Shown here: positions 9,820 through 18,839 of the stretch, one piece after another
How the letters are laid out: each line of letters starts with the position of its first letter
Numbering within the stretch: position 1 is the first letter of the stretch
From: CAYSEW01 sp964430245
GTDB taxonomy: Bacteria > Bacteroidota > Bacteroidia > Flavobacteriales_D > Parvicellaceae
NCBI GenBank assembly: GCA_964430245.1
Contig: CAYSEW010000015.1
Location: 1-57,931 of the forward strand
Reading direction: 5' to 3'
DNA length: 57,931 nt
Program-made: the position numbers and the translations under genes
The notes under the pieces: generated by a model
What the model was told of the DNA's origin: nothing
Database searches by the model: none
What the model saw: only the letters and a program-made list of their open reading frames with translations

Positions 9820-10023
9820 AATTATTTATTTTAATGCTTGTATATGTTCTTATAGGCATGTTAATCCATATTTACTCTACTAATTTAAGAACTAATTTGT
9901 TTAATCTCATCATACTTTCTTTTGATTGAGCATATATTACATCAGGTCGATTAGTGATATATAATTTTTTTTTCTATTTTTAGTAAAGTACTTTATTAAA
10001 TGAAGCTATATGTTTCATAAATA

Positions 10024-12342
10024 ATGTACTTAAAACTTTTAACCCAATTAACCATGAAAACTGCCCCAAATATTTTCAGGACAATTAATGTATTGTCCTT
10101 ATTTATATCATTCTTTTTATTTTCTAATGATCAGCTTAAAGCTCAATGTACTTCAAGCTTTACTCATGCACCAGACCCTGTCAACTCATGTACAATAGAT
10201 TTCACTAATACCTCTATGAATTATTCTTCATGTAAATGGTATTTTGGAGATGGTGGTTTTTCTACACAAGTGTCACCAAGCCATACTTATTTTACTGCGG
10301 GGAATTACAATGTTAAATTATATACATATGATAATACAGGGAACTTTTGTGATTCTGCTGTTCAGACCATTAATGTAAGTTGTGGATCGGGAAGTATATG
10401 TAATGCATCTTTTCAGCACACATTTGTGACAGGTTCATCTTGTGATGTTATTTTTACTGCTTCTGGTGCCAGTTCATATACTTGGGATTTTGGTGATGGA
10501 AACATAGGATTAGGACAAAACCCTACTCATACTTACATGCTTAATGGCACCTACAATGTTTGTATACTAGCTTATGATGCTTCTGGATTTATTTGCGATA
10601 CAGTTTGTGAACCCGTGTTAATTACTGGATGTAATGTATCATGTAATCTTTCTTTATCGGATTCTGTTATAATGCCTTCCTGTGCTAGTTTATGTGATGG
10701 ATCTGCAGAAGTCTTTGTTTCTGGAGGGTCGTCCCCTTATATTTTTAATTGGTCTAACGGAGTTACAACTTCTACTGCAACCAATTTATGTTGTGGTTCA
10801 TATTTAGTAACTGTAATCGATAATGTTGGCTGTTTAGATACTATTACTGTGGATGTGCCATGTGACCCATTGATTGTAAATGCCAATGTTGTAGATGAAT
10901 CTTATGTGGGAGCCAATGATGCTGAGATCACTGTTAATGTGACTGGCGGAACTCCAGCTTATATTTATAGTATAGATGGTGGGGTTACATCACAATCATC
11001 AAATATATTTAGTGGCTTAAGTGCTGGAGTATATGTAATTACAGTTACAGATGTTAATGGATGTACTTCTATGTACACAGTTGTTATTACTATAGTATCT
11101 AATTGTATAGCTAATTTCACCTATGCTACAGATTCTATTGATAGTTGTATTATTAATTTCCAGAATAATTCAACAGGGGCATCTTACTTTTATTGGGAAT
11201 TTGGAGATGGAGGTGCTTCTAACCAAAATAACCCTTCACATACCTATACAATGTCAGGTGCTTATTCAGTAAGTCTATATGCTTATGATAGTTTAGGAAA
11301 CATATGTGATTCTATAAATATGTTCGTTAGTGTAAATTGCGGAGTGCCATGTAATTTTACTATTAATGATTCTTTAGTCGATCCTTCGGGATGTAATTTA
11401 TGTAATGGTTATATATCTGTATCTGCTAATGGAGGTACACCTCCCTATACTTATATGTGGAGCAATGGTCAGACAACATCTTATCTCGATCAATTATGTG
11501 CAGGTACTTATATAGTTACAGTTACAGATTCTACAGGATGTATTTCCACTGCAACTTATACTTTAACAAGCTCATCAGCACCAATTGTAACTGCCACTGT
11601 TGTAGATGAGACTTGTTGTGGTGCGAATGATGGAGCTATTGATATTCAAGTAAGTGGAGGAACACCTCCCTATCAATACAGTATCGATAATGGGTTAAGC
11701 TATACATCTTCTAATGTTTTTACTAATTTATCTTCTGGAACTTATGTTGTTAATGTACTTGATTCAAATGGTTGTACTGGAATTTATACAGTTTTAATTT
11801 CTTGCCCACCAACTTGTGATGCTGATTTTTATTCATATTCCGATTCTATAAATGGATGTATGGTCTATTTTGTAAATAATTCAACAAATGTGATGTCTTA
11901 TATGTGGGATTTTGGTGATGGAGGATCTACTTCAACTTTAACAGATCCAACGTATACTTATTCAGCTTCTGGTACTTATTCTGTAAGTCTATATGCTTAC
12001 GATTGCTCAGGAAATATTTGTGATTCTTTAACTCAGTCTATCACAGTTAATTGTGGTGGCTCAAGTATAAAAGATATTTCCTTTATTAATGGTTTAAATA
12101 TCTACCCTAATCCTTTTAAAGAAATGATCTATATAGACTTTTCAATTGAATATAAAATGCATGTAGATTTATTGATCACAGATTTATTAGGAAAGCAAAT
12201 AGAGGTTAGAGATTTAGGTGAATTAAATGCGGGGATGCATCAATTAAGTTGGAGAAATAATCACCTTTCTAAAGGTATATACCTACTACATCTTAATACG
12301 CCTAATGGGAGTATAACTAAAAAAGTAATTTCAGAAAGGTAA
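10024..12342 (+). CDS. Secreted multi-PKD / SprB-repeat T9SS cargo protein
   Basis: The 772-aa frame starts at 10024, but the ATG at 10054 (MKTAPNIFRTINVL) gives a more normal signal peptide, ending LKAQC. Modules alternate clearly. PKD domains with the FGDGG/FGDGN core lie near residues 42-118, 127-195, 359-435 and 597-675. SprB-like repeats (GG-P-YxYxWSNG, then CAGTYxVTVTD-GC) lie near 205-280, 282-355, 440-520 and 522-595. The type A sorting domain starts at IYPNPFKEM near 693 and ends KKVISER. PKD and SprB modules are extracellular beta domains used in adhesion and polymer binding. No enzyme domain is present, so it is probably an adhesin or a surface filament protein. Confidence 0.88.
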   Translation: MYLKLLTQLTMKTAPNIFRTINVLSLFISFFLFSNDQLKAQCTSSFTHAPDPVNSCTIDFTNTSMNYSSCKWYFGDGGFSTQVSPSHTYFTAGNYNVKLYTYDNTGNFCDSAVQTINVSCGSGSICNASFQHTFVTGSSCDVIFTASGASSYTWDFGDGNIGLGQNPTHTYMLNGTYNVCILAYDASGFICDTVCEPVLITGCNVSCNLSLSDSVIMPSCASLCDGSAEVFVSGGSSPYIFNWSNGVTTSTATNLCCGSYLVTVIDNVGCLDTITVDVPCDPLIVNANVVDESYVGANDAEITVNVTGGTPAYIYSIDGGVTSQSSNIFSGLSAGVYVITVTDVNGCTSMYTVVITIVSNCIANFTYATDSIDSCIINFQNNSTGASYFYWEFGDGGASNQNNPSHTYTMSGAYSVSLYAYDSLGNICDSINMFVSVNCGVPCNFTINDSLVDPSGCNLCNGYISVSANGGTPPYTYMWSNGQTTSYLDQLCAGTYIVTVTDSTGCISTATYTLTSSSAPIVTATVVDETCCGANDGAIDIQVSGGTPPYQYSIDNGLSYTSSNVFTNLSSGTYVVNVLDSNGCTGIYTVLISCPPTCDADFYSYSDSINGCMVYFVNNSTNVMSYMWDFGDGGSTSTLTDPTYTYSASGTYSVSLYAYDCSGNICDSLTQSITVNCGGSSIKDISFINGLNIYPNPFKEMIYIDFSIEYKMHVDLLITDLLGKQIEVRDLGELNAGMHQLSWRNNHLSKGIYLLHLNTPNGSITKKVISER

Positions 12343-12345
12343 TTG

Positions 12346-13287
12346 TTACTTAAAATAGTTATGCTTTAGGTCAACATTTCCGCCTGAAATAATAATACCT
12401 ATTTTTTGACCTTTGAACTTTTCTTTCTGATTAATTAAAGCTGCTAGAGGAACAGCACTTGAAGGTTCAATAATGATCTTCATTCGTTCCCAGACCAATT
12501 TCATGGCATTGATTATGTCATGCTCTTCAACAGTAAAAATATCTGCCACATGCTGTTTTATGATCTCGAACCCTTTGTTACCTAAGCTGGTCCTTAACCC
12601 ATCCGCAATAGTTTTTGGATTGACCATTGGAATCAGCTTACCAGTTTTAAAAGACCTATAGGCATCATCTGCTCCTAAAGGTTCTGCACCATATACTTTT
12701 ATTTGAGAGAAATAATGAGCAGCTAAAGCAGTGCCGCTAATTAGACCACCACCACCAACTGGAGTAAAAATTGCATTTAAATTATTTGTTTGTTCCATCA
12801 ATTCTAAAGCAGCAGATGCATTTCCAGCAATCACATCATAGCAGTTGTAGGGGTGTAAAAGGGTAGCACCTAATTCATTGACTACTTTTTGTGCTGTTTC
12901 TTCTCTAGACTTAAGAGTAGGTTCACAATCTATAACAGTTGCTCCGTACCCTATAACAGCTTTCTTTTTTACTTCTGGAGCATTGCTTGGCATGACGATT
13001 GTGGCTTTTGTGTTTGTTAGTTTTGCACTTAATGCCACTGCTTGAGCAAAATTACCTGATGAATGTGTGGTGACCCCTTTGTCTCTTTGTTCTTGAGTTA
13101 ATTTTAGTACTGCGTTGGAAGCTCCTCTCATCTTAAACGCACCCATTTTTTGAAAATTTTCACATTTGAAAAATACTTCAAGTCCAATAATTTCATTGAT
13201 CATAGCAGATGAATGAACAGGAGTATGATGAATGTTGGGTGTAATTCTATCTCTTGAGCTAATTAGCTCTTCTTTTGTTGGAATCAT
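12346..13287 (-). CDS. PLP-dependent threonine/serine dehydratase or serine racemase-like enzyme
   Basis: This 313-aa fold-type II PLP enzyme shows the cofactor lysine at residue 52 in GAFKMRGASNA, the substrate loop SSGNFAQA and the phosphate-binding glycine loop VGGGGLISG near 178. Its length and lack of an ACT regulatory domain match catabolic threonine dehydratase, serine racemase and threo-3-hydroxyaspartate ammonia-lyase, which sequence alone does not separate. These remove ammonia from serine or threonine in the cytoplasm. The ATG overlaps the stop of the upstream asparaginase gene in an ATGA, a sign of translational coupling. Both enzymes act on amino-acid nitrogen. It ends three bases from the convergent PKD gene. 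Confidence 0.85.
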   Translation of the reverse strand: MIPTKEELISSRDRITPNIHHTPVHSSAMINEIIGLEVFFKCENFQKMGAFKMRGASNAVLKLTQEQRDKGVTTHSSGNFAQAVALSAKLTNTKATIVMPSNAPEVKKKAVIGYGATVIDCEPTLKSREETAQKVVNELGATLLHPYNCYDVIAGNASAALELMEQTNNLNAIFTPVGGGGLISGTALAAHYFSQIKVYGAEPLGADDAYRSFKTGKLIPMVNPKTIADGLRTSLGNKGFEIIKQHVADIFTVEEHDIINAMKLVWERMKIIIEPSSAVPLAALINQKEKFKGQKIGIIISGGNVDLKHNYFK

Positions 13288-13772
13288 TTTATAATATATT
13301 GTCCTGTTTCGGAGTCTCTGCCAATGTTTTCTTGCTTGTCTATCACGCCATGCATGCAGATATATACTCCATAAGGAAGTGCCTGAACTCCTGCTAATGC
13401 CATTCCAATATTAAGATCAGCATCTGAATCGGTAAATTTTTCTGGCCTCATAGCGCCAGTAAGTATAATTGTTTTGTTTTGAACTTTATTAAGGAATTCA
13501 GCTGTTTCCATGATTGTGTCAGTTCCATGAGTAATAATTATTTTATCACTATTTGCATTAGAGCAAGTCGATAAAAGAAGCTCTCTGTCATTGTCATTGA
13601 TTTCAAGACTGTCTTTTTTGAAAACACTTTTAATCTCATAGTTAAATGATGGATTTAGCTTTCCTAGGATCCTTTTAACAGCAGGTTCATGGATCTCAAA
13701 AGCCCATCCTTTGGATGTATGTGGGTAATCTTTATCTATAGTGCCTCCTGTTTGAAGGAAAAGAATTTTCAT
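13284..13772 (-). CDS. Short asparaginase-domain protein
   Basis: The 162-aa product carries the N-terminal asparaginase motif FLQTGGTID (nucleophile Thr near residue 8) and the second active-site motif THGTDT near 81-86, followed by LTGAMRP. It is about half the usual asparaginase length, lacking the C-terminal domain. Short stand-alone proteins of this type occur in Bacteroidota, and the frame is intact with a normal stop, so I treat it as a real gene rather than a fragment. Whether it hydrolyses asparagine or another amide is open, since the active site of full-length enzymes draws on a neighbouring subunit. It is translationally coupled to the dehydratase gene. Confidence 0.8.
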   Translation of the reverse strand: MKILFLQTGGTIDKDYPHTSKGWAFEIHEPAVKRILGKLNPSFNYEIKSVFKKDSLEINDNDRELLLSTCSNANSDKIIITHGTDTIMETAEFLNKVQNKTIILTGAMRPEKFTDSDADLNIGMALAGVQALPYGVYICMHGVIDKQENIGRDSETGQYIIK

Positions 13773-13810
13773 CTTAATCTAGTTATTGCTACAAAAATAA
13801 ATAAATGCAT

Positions 13811-15421
13811 TTATTGGATCACTATCTTTTTAATTATCCTATTGTTCTCAAGCGTTGCACTTAAAAGATAAGTCCCTACAGAAAGATGATTAGTTGAGAT
13901 TCTTATTATTTTCTCATGAACATTTTTATTCAAAATAATTTTCCCATTAAGATCTGTTATTGTATAACTAATAATATTTGTGTTGTTTTTTGATTCTATG
14001 TAAAGATGATCGTTTGCTGGTATTGGGAAAACAATTAATTCAGGTTGATTAATGATATCCTCATTTCCTACTATGTTTTGGCTGCAATCACCTGGGATGT
14101 TATAATCTAACCAATTAACTCTGTCTGTAAGCCATGCTTTTAGGACATTGATCTCTTCATTATATGTGGTTGGTAGCGGGTGAGGTTGTGCGAATAGATC
14201 TACTCCTAGCACTGGCCACCTTTGAAAGTTTCTGTTTTGTGCATTATTAATTTGGGCTACCCATGCATCAATTTTAGCATGCAGATTGGAGATGTTCAAA
14301 ATATTTTGCCTTAAATAATCCCATCTACATTTTAAATGATTAACAAAAATTGGATCGGTCATGAATTGTTGCCACCACATTGGCATTAGCATTAGATCAT
14401 CACACGAGCTTTCTGCTTGTAAATACGTCCATCCAGTTTCATCTTCACCTCCACAATATTCTGCATTATCATAAGCCAGGTCGAAATCCCAAATGGGTCC
14501 TGCTTTTAATAATCCACCATTGTCAATCCTGTCTTTATGCATATAGGAACTTAATTTATAAGCGTCTACAGACCTAGATAATTCATTGATAATAAAAAGG
14601 TCTGTAAAAGTGGAAATGTCTATGTAGTTCATGTAATGAGTGGAAAGGTTTTGAAAATTCCCACTATATAGTGCGTTTTCAAAGCTATTGAGATACGATT
14701 GAATATAAGCGTCTTGTTGAGTAGTTATATTGTTAGATTTTGGATAATAATATTGATAATAAAAGCTAGAACCATCTTGGGAATTATAATTTGAATAAAA
14801 CCCATTTCCTTCAGGCCAATCGAGTCTTACAATGTATCCACCAGTTAATGAATCACCAGCATTATCGTCTGTATCTAATTTTGCTATGTCAACTCTATCG
14901 TTATCTCTTTTGTTTTTTTCCATTAATATGTATAATCCTCTGTAGTCACCATCTATAACTAATTCGCAAAAAACAGTTTTAGCACCCCAATAACCGATTT
15001 GGCTCCATATATCATAAGATAGTACGTTTCTTATAAATGTTTTATCTACATGGCTTGCGTGCAGGATCCAATCTTCTTCTTTTGGTAATCCAAGAACATT
15101 GGCGCTTGTATCAATTCCTTGAGAAGTCCAAAGCTCAATAGAATAGTTTTTTTTATCAAACCCTTGCGTAGAATTCCCTCTAAACTCAATTCCGCAATGA
15201 CCATTGTAATCATTAAAAGGGTCTGTAATGTTGTTGATGTTCCCAGGTCCATTGTCGATAATTCCAATATCTACAGCAACTTTAGGATCATCTATAATTT
15301 CATTGCCATTAGTATTAATGATTATAATAGGTAGGTGTGAAGATGTGAAAGTTTGAGAGATATGATGTTGATTATTCAATATAAAGATGAGAGTAAAGAA
15401 TAAGAATTGAATGTTTTTCAT
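13811..15421 (-). CDS. Secreted CotH-kinase-like protein with T9SS sorting domain
   Basis: This 536-aa protein has a signal peptide (residues 1-22), then a CotH domain. Visible motifs are GIEFRGNSTQGFDKKNY, the region around EDWILHASHVDKTFIRN, LVIDGDYRGLYILMEKN, and the metal-binding core IWDFDLAYDNAEYCGG near 305-318. CotH proteins have an atypical kinase fold; the Bacillus spore-coat member phosphorylates coat proteins. In Bacteroidota they are common secreted proteins with unknown targets. A type A sorting domain starts at VFPIPANDHLYI (slightly degenerate, Ile for Asn) and ends KKIVIQ. Secretion to the surface means its nucleotide source is unclear, so extracellular kinase activity is only a family inference. 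Confidence 0.87.
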   Translation of the reverse strand: MKNIQFLFFTLIFILNNQHHISQTFTSSHLPIIIINTNGNEIIDDPKVAVDIGIIDNGPGNINNITDPFNDYNGHCGIEFRGNSTQGFDKKNYSIELWTSQGIDTSANVLGLPKEEDWILHASHVDKTFIRNVLSYDIWSQIGYWGAKTVFCELVIDGDYRGLYILMEKNKRDNDRVDIAKLDTDDNAGDSLTGGYIVRLDWPEGNGFYSNYNSQDGSSFYYQYYYPKSNNITTQQDAYIQSYLNSFENALYSGNFQNLSTHYMNYIDISTFTDLFIINELSRSVDAYKLSSYMHKDRIDNGGLLKAGPIWDFDLAYDNAEYCGGEDETGWTYLQAESSCDDLMLMPMWWQQFMTDPIFVNHLKCRWDYLRQNILNISNLHAKIDAWVAQINNAQNRNFQRWPVLGVDLFAQPHPLPTTYNEEINVLKAWLTDRVNWLDYNIPGDCSQNIVGNEDIINQPELIVFPIPANDHLYIESKNNTNIISYTITDLNGKIILNKNVHEKIIRISTNHLSVGTYLLSATLENNRIIKKIVIQ

Positions 15422-15622
15422 AATAGCTATAAAATTTATTGAACTAAAAACACTTTATAAAACTTATAGTTGTTTAGGTATGTGTTTTTATTGATGGCTG
15501 TCATTCTTAGTCCAAATAAATGCTTGTTTTATCGAGTAATAGATAAATGTTAATTACTTTTTTATTTTGCTGTTTTCATATTTTATTATGTATTAATTTT
15601 GTTGACTTATTAAGTTTTAGAC

Positions 15623-16654
15623 ATGAAATTTATTTACGCTTTAATTTTAACATGTATTAATTGTTTCACAATAGCTCAATCTATTGATACTTATAAGGTT
15701 ATAGGTGTAGGTGATATGATGCTGGGTACTAATTACCCTTCTGATACTTATGTCCCTCCAAAAGGCACGAGACTTCTTAAAAATGTGGAAGAAATTTTGA
15801 AAAGTGCTGATGTAACTTTTGGGAACTTAGAAGGAACTGTACTTAATTCTGGAGGGAATGTAAAAAAATGTTCAGATCCTTCATTATGTTATGCTTTTAG
15901 ACAGCCAGAATATTTAATTGATCAATTAAAGGATGCTGGATTTGATCTTTTGTCTATTGCTAATAATCATGTAGGTGATTTTGGATCTTCTGGTAGAACT
16001 AATACGGTAAATGTGTTAAATGAAAAAGGTTTTTGTTTTGCTGGACTTGAGTCTATTCCTTGGGATACAGTTACTCTTCATAATTTAAAAGTTGGATTAT
16101 GTGCTTTTGCTCCCAACAATGGAACAGTTAAAATAACAAATCAAGATAATGCCAATCGTATTGTTGCATTTTTGGATTCTTTTTGTGATATAGTTATTGT
16201 GAGTTTTCATGGAGGGGCAGAGGGAGCTTCTAAAACTCATGTCACTAAAAAGACTGAATATTTTTATGGTGAAAACAGAGGCAATGTTTATCAATTTTCT
16301 CATCAAGTAATAGATCATGGAGCTGATATTGTTTTTGGTCATGGCCCTCATGTGTCTAGAGCAATGGAGGTCTATAAGGATAGATTGATTTGCTATTCTT
16401 TAGGAAATTTTTGTACATATAAGAGGTTTAATTTAAAGGGGGTAAATGGCATTGCACCAATAGTTGAGGTGAATGTAAATAAAGAAGGGAAGTTCATTAG
16501 TGGTAATATAGTCTCAATTAAACAAATAGGAGAGGGTATCCCTATGATTGATCCAGATCAAAGAGTTCTTACAGAAATCAAAAAGCTCATTGATTCAGAT
16601 TTTTCTGATAGTAAAATTATTTTTAGCGGTTCCTCATTTACTCAAAAGCCATGA
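15623..16654 (+). CDS. CapA-family metallophosphoesterase-like protein, exported
   Basis: The 343-aa protein has a short signal peptide (IYALILTCINCFTIAQ) and the CapA/PgsA layout. Metal-site motifs are VGDMMLG, FGNLEGTV, ANNHVGDFG, IVSFHGGAEG and VFGHGPHV, followed by SLGNFC. CapA-type proteins take part in poly-gamma-glutamate capsule synthesis or attachment in Bacillus, but many bacterial members work in other envelope processes. No CapB or CapC homologue is nearby, so a capsule role is not supported. The next gene overlaps it by four bases (ATGA) and encodes an exported NlpC/P60 hydrolase, so the two probably act together on a gamma-linked peptide or cell-wall peptide. Confidence 0.82.
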   Translation: MKFIYALILTCINCFTIAQSIDTYKVIGVGDMMLGTNYPSDTYVPPKGTRLLKNVEEILKSADVTFGNLEGTVLNSGGNVKKCSDPSLCYAFRQPEYLIDQLKDAGFDLLSIANNHVGDFGSSGRTNTVNVLNEKGFCFAGLESIPWDTVTLHNLKVGLCAFAPNNGTVKITNQDNANRIVAFLDSFCDIVIVSFHGGAEGASKTHVTKKTEYFYGENRGNVYQFSHQVIDHGADIVFGHGPHVSRAMEVYKDRLICYSLGNFCTYKRFNLKGVNGIAPIVEVNVNKEGKFISGNIVSIKQIGEGIPMIDPDQRVLTEIKKLIDSDFSDSKIIFSGSSFTQKP

Positions 16655-17184
16655 ACAATACAGGCAAGCACATTTTAATTTTAATAATAATTTTTTGTGC
16701 TTTTAGTATATCTGCACAAAAAGGAGATGTGTGGTCTTATAAGGGTGTTGATAAATATGTTCAGGTGACTGATGTTAAATTGGATTCTATTATTGAAAAT
16801 GCTAAAGGGTTTTTAAATACAAAATATGTTTATGGGGGTTGTTCTAAGAATGGGTTTGATTGTAGTGGGTTTATTTATTATGTTTTTAATGAATTTAATA
16901 TCTTTTTAAGTAAATCATCAAGTGGATTGTCTGGTGTTGGTCAAACTATTGATTTTGAAGATATTAACACAGGAGATCTGTTGTTTTTTAAAAGTAGGAA
17001 TTTAAATTCTGACAAGGTAGGTCATGTATCTTTAGTTATTGGAAAAACACAGCATTCTTTTCAAATGATCCATGCAACAAATAGAGGAGTGGTGATTGAT
17101 AATTATAATGAAATATCTTATTATCAAAAGAGATTCTTATTTGCTAAAAGGTTTATTTCAATTAATGAAACATGTCATCTTTAG
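16651..17184 (+). CDS. Exported NlpC/P60 cysteine peptidase
   Basis: At 177 aa this is a single-domain NlpC/P60 protein. A signal peptide (residues 1-22) is followed by the catalytic cysteine at 71 in GFDCSGFIYYVF, the histidine in VGHVSLVIG and a third polar residue in MIHATN. The family cleaves D-gamma-glutamyl-diaminopimelate bonds in peptidoglycan peptides, and relatives hydrolyse poly-gamma-glutamate. It is translationally coupled to the CapA-like gene. Its stop codon shares three bases with the stop of the convergent gene, which is unusually tight packing. The start is ATG, inside the end of the upstream frame. Confidence 0.85.
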   Translation: MNNTGKHILILIIIFCAFSISAQKGDVWSYKGVDKYVQVTDVKLDSIIENAKGFLNTKYVYGGCSKNGFDCSGFIYYVFNEFNIFLSKSSSGLSGVGQTIDFEDINTGDLLFFKSRNLNSDKVGHVSLVIGKTQHSFQMIHATNRGVVIDNYNEISYYQKRFLFAKRFISINETCHL

Positions 17185-18662
17185 TTTTTCATAAGATCTA
17201 GCATTTTTTTCTTTATCCAGTTTTCAAAGCTAAAAACATATAAAGCTGCTTTTTCAAAGGGTGCTTTTTTAAGAAGCTCTATATCTTTTAATAAATTCTG
17301 ACTCAGATATATTAATTCTTTTTTATCATTGATGTAAATGATGCTTTCAAAATAAATTAAAAATGTTTTTTCAAATTTAAAGTCTATTTTTTTGTTTTTC
17401 ATCCATTTTTTAATTGATTCAATTTCATATTCAATGTATGCTAGATTTTGAAGCTCAAAATGAATGATAATATTGATTAATCTAGATAAAATGTAAGTAT
17501 CTGTTTTCAGTTTCTTGTCATGAAAATTCAAATAGGTATTAATCGTATTAATTGCTTTTTTTGGTTCATTATTAAAAATATAAGTTTCAGCTTTTGTGAA
17601 TGTCATGATCATTAACTCATTTTGAAGGATTTTTTTCTGTGCGATCTGTTCTTCAATATTTTGAATTTCATTTTCATTTAATTTAATATATTCTAATGCA
17701 TTTTCATGTTTTGATTGAGTAGATAGGTGTTTAATGGCTAAAAGATGCTGATAATAATTCAAAATCATTTTTAAGAATAGATCTTCTGTCTGAATTTCTT
17801 TGAGTTCTTTATAACATGATTGATAAGTAGTATTGTTTAATATAATTGCGAGTAGACAATTATTTGCTAGACATTTTATGTAGTCAAGCATTTCCTCTTT
17901 TAGCCAGTTAGTTTCGTGGAATAGCTTTAGTTGTTTTTGAAAAAAAATTAAAGATTCTTCGTGTTCACTTTTCAGGTAATGATAGATGCCAGAAGTGTAG
18001 AAGTAGATGTTGTTGGATCGTTTACTATTAGATGTTTTTTTATTTTGTTCAAATATTGCATTTAGTTTTAGTAATTGATCTTTTCCTCTTATATATTCCA
18101 TCTCGTTGTTCCATAAAACAACACTTATTAATAGCTCTTCTAGCTGAATATGTTCGGATACTATTTTATTAACCTTTTCTTCAATTTCTTTATAGTCTTT
18201 TAAAAGCAAACCTATCATTTCAAGGTCATTTTTATTCTTTAGTATTTCGATCTCATTTTTTAATACATAAAGATAAAGTTGATAATTCTCGGATTCAAGG
18301 GTTAATTTCTTTGCCTTTTCAATTGATTTTTCTGCTGAATCCAACATTGATTTAGATAAGTAAATCCTGTTTTCGTGTAATAGTCCTTCTATTTGTGTTT
18401 TTATTGAATCCTTTGAGTAGTAATTTTTTAAACTGGCAATTATTTTTTTTGTTAGGTGTTGTTTTTTTTGAGCAAAATGTTTTGAGCCAATGATTGCTTT
18501 AATCTTATTTTCATCATAAGCTTTCTGTTTATCTATCATTTCAAATAGATGTAAAAAATTATTTTTTGAGCTTTTTCTATAGGTGGCAGCTGTTTTTTTG
18601 AAATAAGCTTTTTCTGTTTGCTTCATTTTTTTAATTAGCTCAAAAAGTGGTTCTTTTTTCAT
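17181..18662 (-). CDS. Uncharacterised alpha-helical protein, Bacteroidota type
   Basis: This 493-aa protein is almost entirely helical and lysine-rich, without signal peptide or membrane helices, so it is probably cytoplasmic. It opens KKEPLFELIKKMKQTEKAYFKK and reads like a TPR or coiled-coil scaffold (for example AEKSIEKAKKLTLESENYQ and NALEYIKLNENEIQNIEEQ). I recognise no enzymatic motif. Similar proteins are frequent in flavobacterial genomes as hypothetical proteins. It is convergent with the NlpC/P60 gene (stops overlap) and divergent from the type B cargo gene, with about 180 bases between the start codons. Confidence 0.75.
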   Translation of the reverse strand: MKKEPLFELIKKMKQTEKAYFKKTAATYRKSSKNNFLHLFEMIDKQKAYDENKIKAIIGSKHFAQKKQHLTKKIIASLKNYYSKDSIKTQIEGLLHENRIYLSKSMLDSAEKSIEKAKKLTLESENYQLYLYVLKNEIEILKNKNDLEMIGLLLKDYKEIEEKVNKIVSEHIQLEELLISVVLWNNEMEYIRGKDQLLKLNAIFEQNKKTSNSKRSNNIYFYTSGIYHYLKSEHEESLIFFQKQLKLFHETNWLKEEMLDYIKCLANNCLLAIILNNTTYQSCYKELKEIQTEDLFLKMILNYYQHLLAIKHLSTQSKHENALEYIKLNENEIQNIEEQIAQKKILQNELMIMTFTKAETYIFNNEPKKAINTINTYLNFHDKKLKTDTYILSRLINIIIHFELQNLAYIEYEIESIKKWMKNKKIDFKFEKTFLIYFESIIYINDKKELIYLSQNLLKDIELLKKAPFEKAALYVFSFENWIKKKMLDLMKN

Positions 18663-18791
18663 TTAAAATATTATATATTAAGACATTTTATCTAGATAAA
18701 TATAAATATTTATAGTGAAATTAAAATATTATGTTTTTTGATTATTAGTATTGTTATTTTATAATTTTTTTTACAAAACAGAAGCAACTAC

Positions 18792-18823
18792 TTGAATTTC
18801 AGCCGTTAAATAGATTATATTTG
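18792..18823 (+). promoter_or_regulatory. Bacteroidota-type promoter (TTG ... TATATTTG)
   Basis: TTG at 18792-18794 and TATATTTG at 18816-18823 are separated by 21 bases, matching the Bacteroidota -33 TTG and -7 TAnnTTTG elements. The ATG of the large type B cargo gene follows 16 bases later. This is a sequence match only, with no transcript data. Confidence 0.6.
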
Positions 18824-18839
18824 CTTTTTATTCATAAAG

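Noticed and set aside
13284..13772. Asparaginase pseudogene from truncation
   Set aside because: Frame is intact, starts with ATG, is translationally coupled to the next gene and no remains of a C-terminal domain follow in another frame.
13689..13871. Plus-strand frame of 60 codons near the asparaginase gene
   Set aside because: It is antisense to two genes and has no recognisable start signal or homology.
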